Shown: positions 47,270 through 60,881 of the stretch, one piece after another
Layout: every line of letters begins with the position of its first letter
Position numbering within the stretch: position 1 is the first letter of the stretch
Assembly (NCBI GenBank): GCA_034620365.1
Contig: JAQGEQ010000291.1
Coordinates: 307,543-371,542 of the forward strand
Direction of reading: 5' to 3'
Source of the DNA: Pegea sp. RAD2-039
Taxonomy: Eukaryota; Chordata; Thaliacea; Salpida; Salpidae
Length of the DNA stretch: 64,000 nucleotides
Notes under the pieces: generated by a model
What the model was told of the DNA's origin: nothing
What the model saw: the letters and a program-made list of their open reading frames with translations, nothing else
Database searches by the model: none
Program-made: the position numbers and the translations under genes

Positions 47270-48300
47270 ATCAAAATAAATATGACAAAAGCTAAGCATA
47301 ATTATCTTTTAGAAATAATATGAAAAGTCTTTAAGAGCCAAAGATTCAAAATAACTAAATTTTGTGACACCTTCAAAATAGTTGTTTTGGTAATTGGTGT
47401 GATAAATGTACATACAAAGAGATAAAATATAAAGATTTAATAAAAAAAAAAACAAGTTTTTGTTGGATCTCTATATAAAAAATAATGTAAAAGAAGGAAT
47501 CAATTATTAACAATTATTAAGTTGGTTTAGTTATGCATGAAAACAATCCAATTATAAATTAATTACAACTCAATTTGTAAAAAAATAAATTAATTAAAAA
47601 TTTAGCACAAACTATTAGTATGACAAAAAGATTGAAATTAAAATTTGTAACTGTTAAATGTACAAGAGTTTGTTTGTATGAAAGTATGATACACTTTTAA
47701 GATTAAATTGTATTTATTACAACTATTTACAAAATGTTAAAAAGGTTTTACCTCAAAATATGCTACATAAGGCTGTAACAGTTTTGAAAAACAAAACGTT
47801 TCATTCAGGAGAAAAACATTTTAAAACAAATACAGCTCAACTGATTTTACAGATATTTTAAGGAGTTTAAAACTTTCCATAAATTTTCTATTGTTTACAA
47901 TTTGAAATATAAGACTAATAATATTTTAACTTTAAAAGTAAACCAAAGTCTATACTAGAAAAAATCTAAAAATTTTCCACTGTGTAGAAAAAGATTTTTA
48001 GGAGTAAATATGAAATACTAGACTAAAAAAGTTTTGTCTTAAGAAATAAACCAAAATATTTATTAAACCAAATTGTGTTTAACATGATTATAAACTAAAG
48101 AAAACTAATCACTCATTTATTTTTAATAAAATATAGTTTTGCAAAGGTAATCAAAATAATTATGGCAAAAGGTAGGCAAAATTATTTTTTAGAAATAATA
48201 TAAAAGTTTTCAAAAATCCAAATAATCTAAATAACTTACTTTTGTGAGACTTTTAAAGTAAATGTTTTGGTAATTGGTGTGATAAATAAATAAAATATAA
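47270..48300. repeat. Dispersed repeat E, copy E4
   Basis: Continues the B1/B2 homology and then follows repeat E blocks in order (AGCACAAACTATTAGTATGA, TTACCTCAAAATATGCTACA, TTCCACTGTGTAGAAAAAGA). Only one unit is present, against more than two in B1. Confidence 0.78.
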
Positions 48301-48842
48301 TAAAATAAATTTCTTTATTTTTTTATAAATTTCTCAAATAAGTTCAGTTTTGAAATCAAGGCAAACTCAGGTATCCAGAAATTAATAAATCTAATATATA
48401 TTTAGATTAAAAATAAGAACTAAACGTTTGTTAATTTGAAGTCTCACTAATATCAGCTATACAGGTTAAAATGTATGAATTATACATCTTAGAAATCTAT
48501 GCTAAAAAGATATAATTTAATTAGTTTCTATTACAAATGATATGTAACACTACCAACTCCGTGTTCCCTTCTTTTGTTTTGTTATATTAGATTTTTGATT
48601 AATAATCTATGTATTTCGTGTACTTATGTGTTTGTATTCTTTCAGTATTATCTTAAGTTGTGATATTACAATTACTAAAACAATTTGTTATATATTTGAT
48701 TATAAAATTTAGTTTTTGCCACATATGACAGCTGTTATACAAATCACTCTCAGCTAGGGGTTGAATAAATAATTAAAATATATTTTAAGAAATGAAAAAC
48801 AAAAATAAACACTAATAATTGAATACATGTAAATTCACTTAC

Positions 48843-48925
48843 TTATGAAGATATAGTTTTCGAAGTTCCAAATTCAACAGACTTTTCATTATGTCAAAAA
48901 CATTCATAGAAAAGATATAGTCATC
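48843..48925 (-). other. Candidate orphan exon, copy C3
   Basis: Same 83-nt splice-bounded open segment as 39188-39270. Confidence 0.33.
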
Positions 48926-49151
48926 CTTAAAACAAAAAATTAAACATATTGTTTATTTAAACAAAAAAAACTTAAAACTTATACTAAGTTAGTTTCATGC
49001 TTGTGTATAAGAATTACAACTATTATTAAGAAGACGAATCAAAAATAAATTTAGCATTAAATATAAAATGAGATTTATATATGAGTAAAAATAAAATTTA
49101 GGGAAAAAATAACAAAATTTGTAAATATTCAGCTAAACAAAATCTAGGAAA

Positions 49152-49433
49152 CTAAAGGTTTGTAAAACTAAAATTAATATCAAATATTTTATGAAAAAAT
49201 AAAATTATCCTGGTAGAAGCAAGAATAGAACATTTTTTTGCAATAAAACTAAATATAATTTGTTTTTTAATAACAAGTTTCAAAGATAAACAAAACATAA
49301 AACAAAGACTTTTTGAAACTTGTATTAAAGTGAAACATTTCTTTAATATCGAGATAAACATATCATTCAAGGTCAAAAATGGTTTATTAAAATTAAGTTG
49401 CTGTCGGTAATCCGACGTACTGAGCCAGTTCAT
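49152..49433 (-). CDS. Hypothetical 93-aa ORF (copy C3)
   Basis: Counterpart of 10131-10412 with a few substitutions. No domain; doubtful as a gene. Confidence 0.18.
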   Translation of the reverse strand: MNWLSTSDYRQQLNFNKPFLTLNDMFISILKKCFTLIQVSKSLCFMFCLSLKLVIKKQIIFSFIAKKCSILASTRIILFFHKIFDINFSFTNL

Positions 49434-50132
49434 GCGTTAAATTTATTTAATTTATTACAAGAAGCTGATGAACAATCTTGTTTTAATACTTTAGAGCTTT
49501 ATTCAAATTTGTAAGAAGGCAACTAACAACCACGGCAAGTATAACCACAATACACGTTACCCACAACACAATCTGCTACTGAAAGACATTGCATTAAAAA
49601 AGGATGAATAATATCATTAAATAGCAAATTTATAGACTTATTTATCGACAAGTACTTTTTACTATTATCAAAATCATTTATTATTTTAACATATTAAACA
49701 TATGTGTATGTATAAAAGTAATACAGATCCATATAATTATGAGAACTCAGCAAGTTTAAAAAGTTCGACTGATAAAATTTGTTAAAAAACTAAAGTTTAA
49801 AGAACAATTGCGGTAAACATCTAAAATCATTTTTTAATCCTGAAACAAAATTTATTCTTGTTACGTCATTAAATACTTAAAAACTTTGTAATAACTTGAA
49901 ACATACAAAAAAGCAGCTTGTTCCTCAAAAACAGTTAAAACTATTAAAGAAAAAGTCAGAAACCTGATTTATAGAATTTCTGAATTGTTTTTCATTTATC
50001 TTTAATTTATTATACATTGATGTTTTGCTCTATAACATGAGCACCTATCTCTATCTCCTAGAATTTTCTGATCATTTTGGCAAAATTGGTAAAACATTTA
50101 GATTTCTTCTTTCGCCAGAGAAACTTTTCTTT

Positions 50133-50315
50133 CTACCGACTTTTGAAAAGTTTGCAAACAAGGCTAGTGTTGAAAATTAGATCATTTGTTTCAGACTCGG
50201 GGATACTGAAGATACATGCGTTAAAAAATGTAGAGTTTCTAACAAATATTTTAGCTTGGATTTTTGTAATTAAGGTGATATAAGTAGATACCGCTATTAA
50301 GTTCTTATAAATCAA
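50133..50315 (-). mobile_element. LINE ORF1 fragment (copy C3), followed by endonuclease trace on plus strand to about 50850
   Basis: The minus strand has IFSIPESETNDLIFNTSL as in C2. From 50330 to 50850 the plus strand repeats the C2 endonuclease trace, with a small deletion near 50385. Confidence 0.42.
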
Positions 50316-50882
50316 AGAAAAATAATTAACTTGTTCATTTGGAGATTTTAATAAATATACTAAATGTCAGGATTTGGAAAAGAGGTCTTTGTTGGCAAGG
50401 TCTATCTTAGATAAAAGGTCAAATACTTCGTTTATCATAGACCTTACATTTATTGCTGGTATTAGTAATATAAAACTAGAAAGTAACTAAAATTTAACCT
50501 AATTTTATGTAAACAAATAAGCTAAATTTGGTAAATTCTAGATAATTACTATTTTCTTGATTTAACTATGATATCTCATTTATCAAATTTACAATTAGAA
50601 TAAATAAATGAAACCAAAACAATTAACAGAAACCGTATTCAAGCGTTCACTTTAGATGATCTCTAAAAATTGGTTTATCAATATTATATCTATATATAAA
50701 CAAAAGTTTAATTACCTTTGATTTATTACAGGGATTAGTTAATAAAAAGATAACTTAAAGATTCTCGACTTTCTACTCTTCATCAGGTTGAATCAGAATT
50801 TTAAATATTTATCATAGTTTTAGAGGATGATCAACTGGAAGTTGTTTTGTGTCACTACATATTCCAACATCATTACGATTTT

Positions 50883-52684
50883 ACAAAATCTCTTATCAGC
50901 ACAAGAGATTACAATTAATAGAGAACGAAACAGGCTTCCAATAAAACTTTTAAATTTTTGACCTGATGGTGACTCCAAAGATTGTATTGATATCGATATA
51001 AAAGCTAATATACAAATTTAAACTTTCATTTTTTTAGGGAAACAATAAAATCATATGATTAAAACCATTTTAATGGTGAAAAGGTTGAACAAGTCATTCT
51101 ACACCAAATATAAGATGTCTCTCAGGTTTTTATACAATGTAAATATATTCGCTTCAGACTTTAATAAATTAAAGTTTTTTTGATTTGACTTTATATAAAT
51201 TTAACTTTTAAAACCTTGTCAACTGTTTGATAGATTTATTTAAATTTCAAAACCAATATTAAATAAGTCTTATTATCTTTTATTTATTAGAAAATAAAGC
51301 ACCATTTTCACCTACTCATGTTTACAATGTAGTTATTAACAGAGTAATAAATAACGTTTATAATGCCCTCTCAGTAGAAAATATTCTATGTTTTTGTTGT
51401 TGAAATTGAATCTATTTGCAATTAACACTATAATTTGATTATCAAATTAATTTTATCATGATTAATCTGTTTTTATTCAAGTTTCTATACTTTAGTATTA
51501 AATTTATAAATTCCAAGTTCAAACAATTAAATTGTTTAGTAGCATAATTCATTATTATAAAATACTGTTTTTTCATGAGTTTTTTATTGATTAGGTATAT
51601 ATTTTTTTTACGTATTTTGTTTTTTAAGGTTTCTTAATTCAAAAGTTGTTGCATAGAATTATAATGCATGCTTACAATTTACTTATAATTACTTTTTTAT
51701 CTTTGCTAAAAACTAAACTTATTGATTTTGATGTTTGGCATTTGTGTAAATATAAATAATATGGAAGATTATTTAATTAAACTTTAAAATATCTCAAGAT
51801 GTGTATTATGGACTTTTAGCAAATGCAAAGCTATACCTAAAATTGGTGAAAGTTTTTAAAAATATTTAGCAATTTTTGGTGTTAATTCAGTACAAACAAA
51901 AACCTTTATTTCAGATGAAACTTCAGTATTTTTTAAATATATATTTTAAAATATAATTAAATTAAATAATCATCTAGTCATATGAACCTGGTCAATATAC
52001 CCCACTAACAGTTTGATTTTATTAATCTTTCTTTACTTAAATTAAATATCTTATTTTCTATAGAGCACAATGGAATTACTCATATCTATCCAGCAGCAGG
52101 AAAAGCAATACAAGCTGTTCGACATTTAGAGTACATGATTTAACTGGAATGGATGCCGTCATCTGATGGATCGCTTGTATTCATCTTCATTGGCATTGAT
52201 TGTGTATCAAAGGTATGTTTAGTTGTTAGATAATTCTTATTTTTTCAAATTTGAATTATAATTTGATATACTTAAATGGGTTTAGATAGCTTAGAAGCTC
52301 CTGACTTTTTAGATGTATAATTAACTCATAATAAGCACAGCTGATATATAGTACTGATAGTTTCTTCATTTTCTCTACATACTTTGTATTGTTCATTCAA
52401 AACTAATATTGACTTATTCTTTTACAGTATTCTCTTTTCCTTTATAATTTAAGTTAAACTGTGTATACACTAAGTAGTTTTTCATCATCTTTTAGCTCTT
52501 ACTATTATAAGATTATAATATATTATTATATTATAATTATAATTTTGATTAAGCCTTCAATTCGTTTAGCAAAGATGTAGTTAAAATAATTTTAATTATA
52601 ACGATCGAAAATTAAAAAATAAATGTTTATATACATTTTTTTTTGTTAGATGACTTGACACTGAAATACATCTGAACCTTTAAA
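50883..52684. other. Single-copy AT-rich region with one candidate exon (52064-52212, plus)
   Basis: Mostly AT-rich without genes. At 52064-52212 a TTTCTATAG acceptor and a GTATGT donor bracket 149 nt. One frame reads NGITHIYPAAGKAIQAVRHL then EYMI and a stop; another reads KQYKLFDI. Neither is convincing and the family is not recognised. Confidence 0.3.
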
Positions 52685-53126
52685 TCATTAAATCAATTAA
52701 TTAATCAGTTTATGTTTTGTTAGGCTGCATATAAGTTCTCGTTCTTTATTCTGTTCAATCGCTCATATTTAAATTGAACATTTTTCCATTAATTTAAAAG
52801 AAAATTCAATTTGATGATGATTATTTATCATTAATTTCTTCTTTAGCCAGTTTTTAATTGCTTGAAACTATCTGATTTGTAAATTCTGGTTACCCATATG
52901 ATAAATTAAATCATTAATCCAATTTTATGTTATAAAATGTTTTGTATGCTTTTTAACCAAAGATTTGAAACAACAAACACTTCTTTGCTATACTGCTAAA
53001 TTGTTCTTTAGAAAAAAAACATAAATTTTTTCTTCATACATAAATCTTCTTAAATTCTCTCATACGACTTAAAGTGACCTTCTATGTTATAACTTTTATA
53101 TTTCATTATCGTTTTTAATTTTACAG

Positions 53127-53244
53127 AGAACAAGAGAGAATGATGGCAACTGATGCTTTATACAAGTGTAAAATTCTAGTGTTAGGTGATGGTTGTCTTT
53201 CTTATGATTCATTAATCATTAGATACAATGATGCACTTGTTACT
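53127..53244 (+). pseudogene. Rab/Ras-like GTPase exon with degenerate P-loop (copy D')
   Basis: Identical in layout to 41902-42019, with one replacement (GDGCLSYDS against GDGRLSYDS). The splice sites are retained. The flanking DNA 52685-54000 parallels 41466-42755. Confidence 0.45.
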
Positions 53245-53565
53245 GTAAGTTATTAAAGTTTGATTAAGTAATTAGACAAAATTCTTCATTATCTATCATA
53301 AACAAATTGTTTTGATAATCAATATCTCATCACGACTTCTTCTTCACAGCATCAGCAATTTCTGATGAATTAGCGAAAGTAACTCCTTAGAAATTAAGGA
53401 TTTTATGTCAAGACAAGACGTTTTAAAAGTAAAACAACTTTAAAAAGATCAAATCCATATATACGATAAAGATGTAAAGTAAGTTTAACGAACTGATTCA
53501 TCACATACTTTTTAATAAAATTTAACAGTCTTTTACTGTAGACGACATTCAGACCTTGCAGAAGC

Positions 53566-54425
53566 ATGCCAACAGCACTGTTGATTGAATTGAAATTCGG
53601 CTTTCATTTGATATCGATCACGCGAGAACTTCTACATCGAGATGTTAATCACGTGATGATTCCGTTGCCTGGATGCACACCGATGAAAGCAGGATCAGCA
53701 ACGTTTGTATTCCTTGGTGTCGAACCGGTTGTTCTCGATGAACAAGACATCGAGATAAAAGGAGAAGGTGATGACTATATGGTGAGTAGTGATGTTACTG
53801 ATGACGTCATCATGCTTAACTATTAAAAGCGCAGGTGTTCAAGCGTCCGTGGCCAGGCATCATGAAGATTGTTTATGGGGACCAAATGCGATTTGAAAAG
53901 GTCTATCAAAAGGTCTTTCAACGCTTTCCGGGTTACTATGTACCTGTCGACGGTTGCCATCGCGACGCAGATGGTTACTACTGGATCACGTGACGAATCG
54001 ATGGTATGATGAACGTGTCAGGTGAGTTATGATGAAGTCATCACATTTCATCTATTGAGCGCGGTTGAAGTGGAATCAGCTTTAGTGGAACAAGAATATG
54101 TAAATGAAGCAGCTGTGGTCAGTCAACCGCATCCGCTAAAAGGCTGGTCGCTGAATTGAAAGTTAAAGGTATTCCTATTCCATATGCCCCATTTACATTC
54201 TGCAATAATCTGTTTGTAGTTTGGCAACAAATCGGAGCCTCTGCATCGCCTGACGTCATTCAAAACGCGCAGGGATTTACGAAAACGCGATCTGGGAAGA
54301 TTATGAGACGAATTTTGAGGAAAATCGCGCGAAACGACCGCTATATTGGTGAGATCTTGACGATTCGTCGAGTTGTCGATGTTCTTTTCAACAATCGTCC
54401 AATCACGTTCCGCCTCTTTTTTTAA
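53566..54425 (+). pseudogene. Acetyl-CoA synthetase C-terminal pseudogene, copy A3
   Basis: Plus strand: HRDVNHVMIPLPGCTPMKAG, then FVFLGVEPVVLDEQDIEIKG, a GTGAGT donor at about 53782, a short intron with [45 protein letters not shown], then IT and TGA in place of Gly in ITGRIDD, NVSG with a GTGAGT donor, [20 protein letters not shown], a frameshift, and an open last exon (54156-54425) with [20 protein letters not shown] and [20 protein letters not shown]. It is the best preserved tail of the four copies. The Lys of the KTRSGK motif, which is the acetylated catalytic Lys in this family, is present. Confidence 0.87.
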
Positions 54426-55464
54426 CGAGTGTGTAAATTGATCAGTATTAACTTAAAGTTTCAAAATATTTCAACCATTCATTAAAATTTGTTGTAAATT
54501 TTCGCGCGTAATTAACGCGATTTTTCTTAACAATAAAACTTAAAACTTGAAAGTTATTCACCTGATGACGTCACTTTGAATGTTTCACAAAAGTTGAATT
54601 TTTGACGAGAAACTTAAAGTAGATTTTAATGATAGTTAGGTTGGTGCAGTTACTAGAAAATTTTTTGGTGAATGATAAGATATAAGATCTAAATTTGAAC
54701 ATCACAATAGCCTGAAAATATTAGTTATTTATCTCTTGTAAAATTTTAAGACGTAATAAAAGATTAAACTAACGTCTAGCTCATAAAAGATTGACTTGAA
54801 CAATGCTCTGAGCTCTTAGACAAACTTAAGCAGTTAACAAATCGTTCATAAAAACATATTACTTTTATTCATTTTCAGAAAAACTAGATTAGCTGCTTTC
54901 AGCAGTACATATGTTGCCATTTAAAGTTGATTTACGTAATTGCTAGCAACTTATGCTAGCTTGACCAACAAGCTCAGGGTTTGTCCTCACAGCTCTATAA
55001 GAGTTAAATATTACTCTATTTGTTCAACTTTGTTGGGCTGTTATCTGGGCTTAAGGCCTAGTCTAAAATTTACCTTTTGCAATGCAAAACAAATTGGAAA
55101 TTGGTTTTAGAACTCATGATTTTCAAGTTTTTATATATTTTAATATACATAGAATTAGCAGTTATACTTTTCAGTTTTCTTTTTTTTAATTAACATTGTT
55201 ATTAACATCAATCTACTATTTTTTCCACTATCAAATATTACCTAAATTGTTCTCTCATATGTTAACTTATAATTGGCTCATTATTTAACTTGGTTTTCTG
55301 TAATAACTTCTTTATGTCAACTTTTTAACGATTTCAAAAATTTCTGATACAATTTCGATGAGAAATAATAAAAACCAGAATTTATTAAATTCAAAAGTTC
55401 TATTGAAAAAAGGCTAGACATAGTAAAATATCATGTAAATAAGACAACATGATATATAAAAACA
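54426..55464. other. Non-coding flank of the ACS pseudogene (copy A3)
   Basis: Inverted counterpart of 7076-8127 with TGACGTCA at 54566-54573. No gene seen. Confidence 0.45.
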
Positions 55465-55795
55465 CCAATATTGGTTGGTTGTAGATGGTTGCTGATTCAT
55501 TGTAAGATGGTTGTTGATTGGTTGCTAAATTTTTGTAGATGGTTGTTGATATTTGTCGAATGGTTGATAGATAGTTGTTGGTTACTAGGCAGATGGTCAC
55601 TGATTGATTGATAGAAGGTTGCTGATTGGTTGGTAGTTGGTCACTAAATGGTTGATAGATGGTTGCTGATTGGTTGGTAGATAGTTAATGATTGGTTGAT
55701 AGATTGTTGCTGATTAGTTGGTAGATGGTTACTGATTGGTTTATGAATGGTTGCGGAATGGGTAGTAGATGGTTTATTAATTAGTTTTTAGATTG
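55465..55795. repeat. Degenerate 22-bp minisatellite (copy A3)
   Basis: Inverted counterpart of 6700-7075; units of the type GGTTGATAGATGGTTGCTGA plus TT. It is about 45 bp shorter than A1. The minus-strand ORF at 55400-55600 is a by-product. Confidence 0.87.
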
Positions 55796-56606
55796 TTTTC
55801 TGACAGGTTATTTATTTTATTAATTTCTAGATTAGGACGTCATTTCGGCAAATAAAAAATAAACGCGATTATCACGAAAAAGTTGTCATCAATTGAGAAA
55901 GGTGTTATGAAGACAATCATTTGAACATTGTGAGTCTAATTTATTTTAGATTTATTTAGCAAAACATAATTTGTTGTCATCTAAGAGATTTAGATCTTTT
56001 TTTGTTGAAAGTTGTCCGTAGTTACTGAATGGTTGATAAAGTAAAAAACAAAGATGATTTTCCAAGATAATTTGTAATCCGATAAAATGAATTTGTTATT
56101 TTATTAATCATTTATTTATTTATTTATTACAATAAATGTGAAGGAGGGTGCCTAAAAATTACTTCATATAGAATAGAAGTTTTTCAGTTTTCACCTCTAC
56201 CACGTTTTGTTTACAAGAAACTCTAAACTGAAACATCTTTATCTCTTGATCGAAAACTGTTTTCAAAATATGTATCATATTCGATTCGACTGAACTAACT
56301 TTTCTGTCAGCATTTAGAGTGCTTTAGAAAATTTTATAGACTCATAACTTTATTATTATCTAACTTTAACAATTTATTCCACTTTTTACTTTTTACATAC
56401 TTAAGAAGTTTTATAAGTTATTATTTGACTAAATCTTCCATGTTCAATTGTTTACTAATTATGCTGTTTGAAGTCAATTAAAAATCACAAATTCATTTTT
56501 AGTTGATCTTTATTTACTTTTTGATTTACTTTAGCAGTTTTCTTTTTATTTTGACTTAATGTTAAAAAAACTGTTAACGTATTAATTATTTTTCTGTTAG
56601 CCAGAA

Positions 56607-57039
56607 TTAAAACAGATTGAAATATGATATATAATCTGCTTTTAAATGGAAACAACTAAGAATTTTAAATAAAAGAGACAAAAATCCAATTGTGAAACTA
56701 ATTAGAGTCTTATGGAAAAGGCATTCTTCAGAAGATTCTATTCTTGTTAATACTTCTGCTAGAAATAAAGATCCTGGAAAACATTTTTTAAACTTATTTA
56801 AATTTAAATTAACAAAGAGATAAAGATAGTCTATTAATATAAAGTATATAGAAGAATTAATACTATTTTTTCGTTAGTAGAACTTTATTTTTCATGTTAC
56901 CTTAGTCTGAAAATAATCAAATGTTTCAAAGGTAGAAATTAAAAGTATACTTACTACGATTCGTTAAAATTTTCAAAACAGTTATTAACAAGCAATGGCA
57001 TAAAACTAACATTGTATTTTTGGTAAACGCAATTGTCAT
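56607..57039 (-). CDS. Putative small secreted or membrane protein, two exons (copy A3)
   Basis: The model is complement(join(56607..56773, 56955..57039)), 83 aa. Start codon, donor, acceptor and stop all match the copy at 5475-5926. The visible changes are Leu to Ile in the leader, Ser to Leu after the junction, and Phe to Ser in ESFEEC. The intron differs in length (181 against 200 bp) while the coding length is unchanged, which mildly favours coding. No family is recognised. Confidence 0.4.
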
Positions 57040-58279
57040 CCTTAGTAAGTTTCACTTTCAAAAAATACTTTACCAGTAAATGAATTGCGATTAAACATTA
57101 AAAATTAATATAACAAAATTTTTACATAAAAAATAGATTGTAAGAAAATTATCTTAACTCTAAAGTACAGCTTTAAAACAAAAAGAAAATGAAAAATCCA
57201 AGCCACCAAGAAATAACTTTTTATTTCAATAAGAATTGATTTGTTGATTTTATGTATAAGGTTTTAAATCATTAAAAAGGACTTGGCAATAACTTTTAGA
57301 AATTGGTTTCTTATCGTTACAGATTTATTGAAAACAATCTTTAAGAGCTTATTTAGTATCAGTTTGAATTTTTTATTTGATTCTTTCTTTCTGAGTAACT
57401 ATCTAATTTATAATTTCAAGCATTAATATATGATGAGAACCACTTTACATGTAGTATCTTTTAGAACTTAAAACCTAATTTCAAACATTAAATTAAACGC
57501 TTTTGCAAATCCATACAAGATATGTACAGGAAATAAGTAAGATAAAATAAAAATTATACGAAATGAAATATCAAATGATTTCAGGTTTTCCAAATATTGT
57601 AGTAAACTGTACTATACTACAATTTCTTAACTATATGATAATTGAAACTGAATACTTCAAAGTCGATAAGTCAATACATAACATTTTATAGTAAGAAATT
57701 CTAACGCGTTGCCTTGTAGAAAGTTTCAAGACTACCAATAGAATAGATAGCATAGTAGAAACAACCAGTTGCTATTACCACTATACAGCAGCTATCTCCA
57801 ATGAGAAGATTGAATTTTCGGGTCTCAATGTGAATCTACAACAAAATATTAAATTATTAACTTTTTCACAAATTCTGACAAATTATTGATTAAATTATGA
57901 TTCTACCGACACTTAGCACCTATGACATCATCAACTCGTGAAAAACTGTTCGATTTTAAACATTAAACATTTTTGTTTAAATCATATTAGCTTTAGTACT
58001 AATAAAAGAGGCTTTTATTTTCTTGTATTTTTCTTTATATTTTATTTTATAAAACTACTTTCGACCAGAATATACCGAATGAAAACATATTTATTTCTGT
58101 ATTTCAACTCTAAAGTTTCTTATTTTTGAAATGGGTCGAAGGGTTGAAGATAATACATTTCTAAAATATTAAGCAGCCATTTCAGAAAATTAATCTGTTA
58201 TTTGACAAAGAAAAGGGCTAGAATCACAAAGACGGGAAGTTGGTTCTTTTTTTTTAATAATAAATGAATTATAAATCCA

Positions 58280-58520
58280 TTGAAGGCATTACTCTGTCAT
58301 CTGACTTTAAACGACACAAATATGTTTCCAAAATGTTTGGAAAATCAATCAACTATATCTACCTTATAATAAAAACCTTAAGTTCTAATGATTCATGTTT
58401 TTTTATCAATCTTTTCAAAATTGTACATACGTACAATTCTTGAATACGATGCTAGTGCATGCATGCAAAATCAAGTTTGTTCAGACAACATTTACGAGAT
58501 TGGTATGCAGAAAACTCAAT
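58280..58520 (+). mobile_element. LINE 3'-region fragment (copy A3)
   Basis: The plus strand reads EGITLSSDF then SKMFGKSINYIYL and aligns with 14930-15170 of the LINE at 14 kb. Inverted partner of 4035-4240. Confidence 0.6.
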
Positions 58521-58980
58521 ATAAATCAGATGAAATAAATCAACAGGATAACAACAAATCGGACTAAACATCACTAAACTCATTTTGAGTTGCTAAACAT
58601 TTTACTTTTTGTTAGTTTTTAAGCCCTCTTGACTAGCGAAACCATTTAAGGTAAAATCTACACCAAGCATAATTGCATGATTTAGATTGTAGACCAAGAA
58701 TTTGTATTTACAATTTGAGTAAATTTACTTCAATTGATCAAGTTAAACATTCCACCAAAATTCTAATTGAATTAAATCTGTTTTTCAGCCTTCTAAAATG
58801 ATCAATTGCAACATTGCTTAATAGTCAAACAAATAATGGACTAGCTCAATTTATTCTTAAATAGTAAGGTCCTTAGTTTAATAAATATTTTTTCATAATA
58901 AAATATCAACAATTTTTGTTATAATTTTAAATTAATTCTATTTTTAATTTTTTAAATTTTATAATAATTTCTTTTTATAG

Positions 58981-59034
58981 CTATAGGAGATCTACTCTTG
59001 GATCGAGAAGAACTTTATCATTTCATGCACGTTA
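58981..59034 (+). other. Candidate orphan exon (copy A3)
   Basis: A TTTTTATAG acceptor and a GTAAGT donor around an 18-codon open segment (IGDLLLDREELYHFMHV), matching 3479-3532. Confidence 0.25.
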
Positions 59035-59297
59035 GTAAGTTATTGATAATTTGCTGACCACTACCACATGACCTTTTTATATTTTACAACTGCTACAGCT
59101 GATGTTAAACTAAACATTCTGGTTCAATTTATTTGACACGCTTGGGTGCCAAATACTGTGGTCACAGCTATATAATCGAACTTAAAATGATAAATATGAA
59201 ATTATATTGTCAAGAAAATTCTCTTTAATCAGCCAGACACAAATCGCCAAAAAAAGCGATTTACCACGGAAAACGCAACTTGGAAGCAAACTTGGTT

Positions 59298-59745
59298 TGT
59301 TGCTACTCACGTGTCATGTTGCCATTCACGTGTCATTATGCTACTCACGTGTCATGTTGCTACTCACGTGTCATGTTGCTAGTCACATGTCATTTTGATA
59401 ATCACGTGGTTTGTTGCTACTCATGTGTCATGTTGCTACTCATGTGTCATGTTGCTATTCACGTGTCATGTTGCTACTCACGTGTCATGTCGCTACTCAC
59501 GTGTCATGTCACTACTCACTTGTCATGTTGCTACTCACTTATCATGTTGCTATTCACGTGTCATGTTGCTACTCACGTGTCATGTTGCTAATCACGTGTC
59601 ATGATGCTACTCACGTGTCAAGTTGCTACTCACGTGTCATGTTGCTACTAACGTGTCATGTTGCTAATCACGTGTCAAGTTGCTACTCACGTGTCATGTT
59701 GCTACTAACGTGTCATGTTGCTAATCATTTGTCATGTACGTTGCT
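59298..59745. repeat. 19-bp minisatellite, about 23 units (copy A3)
   Basis: Reverse complement of the A1 array (unit ACGTGTCATGTTGCTACTC) with a few more units than A1 and its own variants. Open in all plus-strand frames, hence the overlapping false ORFs. Confidence 0.97.
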
Positions 59746-60881
59746 ATATTATGATTTATTTTGAATAACTAGTTAGTAATAATTCTAATTATTCAAAGTA
59801 AAATCCAACTTTTAGTACTTGAAGCATCTTTTAATGAAAATTATCTTGTTATTATCTTAACTTTATTGAAGTTGACAAGATTGTTAATATGAAATTAAAT
59901 ACAATATATCAAACTACTAAACGATAAAATTAGAAATTTCCTGAATCTATGCTGTTACCTTAAAGATAGATACATTTTTGACGATCTATTATCAATTAAG
60001 AATTTGTTTTGTGTTTAATAATCAATTAATTAATTTGAAACTTTAGTTAAAATATATTAGAAAATCTAATTATTCAATTTCTTAAAGCTGATTTCTTGTA
60101 AATACAAATATACATTTATTTTAAAATTTAAAGTTATTAAAATTCATTTAAATTTTTGTTTTAAGAAATTGTTTGTATATAAATAATAGCTGGTTCAAGT
60201 AATAATTTTCTTCTTTATACTGCAGACTCTTACTTAATTCGAACAAGTAAAATACTATTGGAGTGTATTTTTAATCAGCTACAGTCTATCAGTTTGTAGT
60301 CGCGTTTGTTTTGATTTCGGTGTATTTATATGATTCAAGATATAGTTGTAGGTTTGTAAACAGCACATAGAGATTATTAATAAATTTTATCTTAACAATT
60401 TTTGAAAAGCTTATATCAAAGAACATTTTAGTAAATGAAAAGTAGTTAATTTGTGAAACGTTTATGACTATAGATAATACTTGATAAAAGAGACTTGATT
60501 TTTATCTTATCAAATATCTTTGGATTTTGTTTATTGAGAAATGTATTCATATTTGTTTATTTTCACACTTATGGAATGCATTTAAGTTCTTTAATTCTCT
60601 CTTTGATATTACTATTGATAAATATTTTAACTGCATGGAATATTAACTGAATTTTTGTTTATATTTTTTTTTGCCTTTTTAAGTCAGGTTACTGAAACTT
60701 CATTCAACTTAGTTGAAAACATTATTAAGTTTAGAATAAAAGAATTTAATTCAATTTTAATATTTTTCCTTAAATTTTTAAAATAACCTACAAAAATACT
60801 ATTTTTCAAAAACATTATTTGTCTTATAAATCAATAATTAAACTTATTTCTCCTCAGGTTTTCAGTAACTAAAAAGAAAAA

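Larger units (their letters stand above)
48345..50882. repeat. Duplication block C3 (inverted relative to C1)
   Basis: Near-identical to C2 over 48500-50882 and extends 150 bp further left along C1 (to C1 position about 11240). Right-end homology to C2 stops at CATTACGATTT, position 50882. Confidence 0.9.

Noticed and set aside
54156..54425. Possible new start codon giving a short ACS-tail protein with the acetylated Lys motif
   Set aside because: No upstream promoter or RBS-like context. The Met is internal to the exon, and a lone tail lacks the adenylation site.
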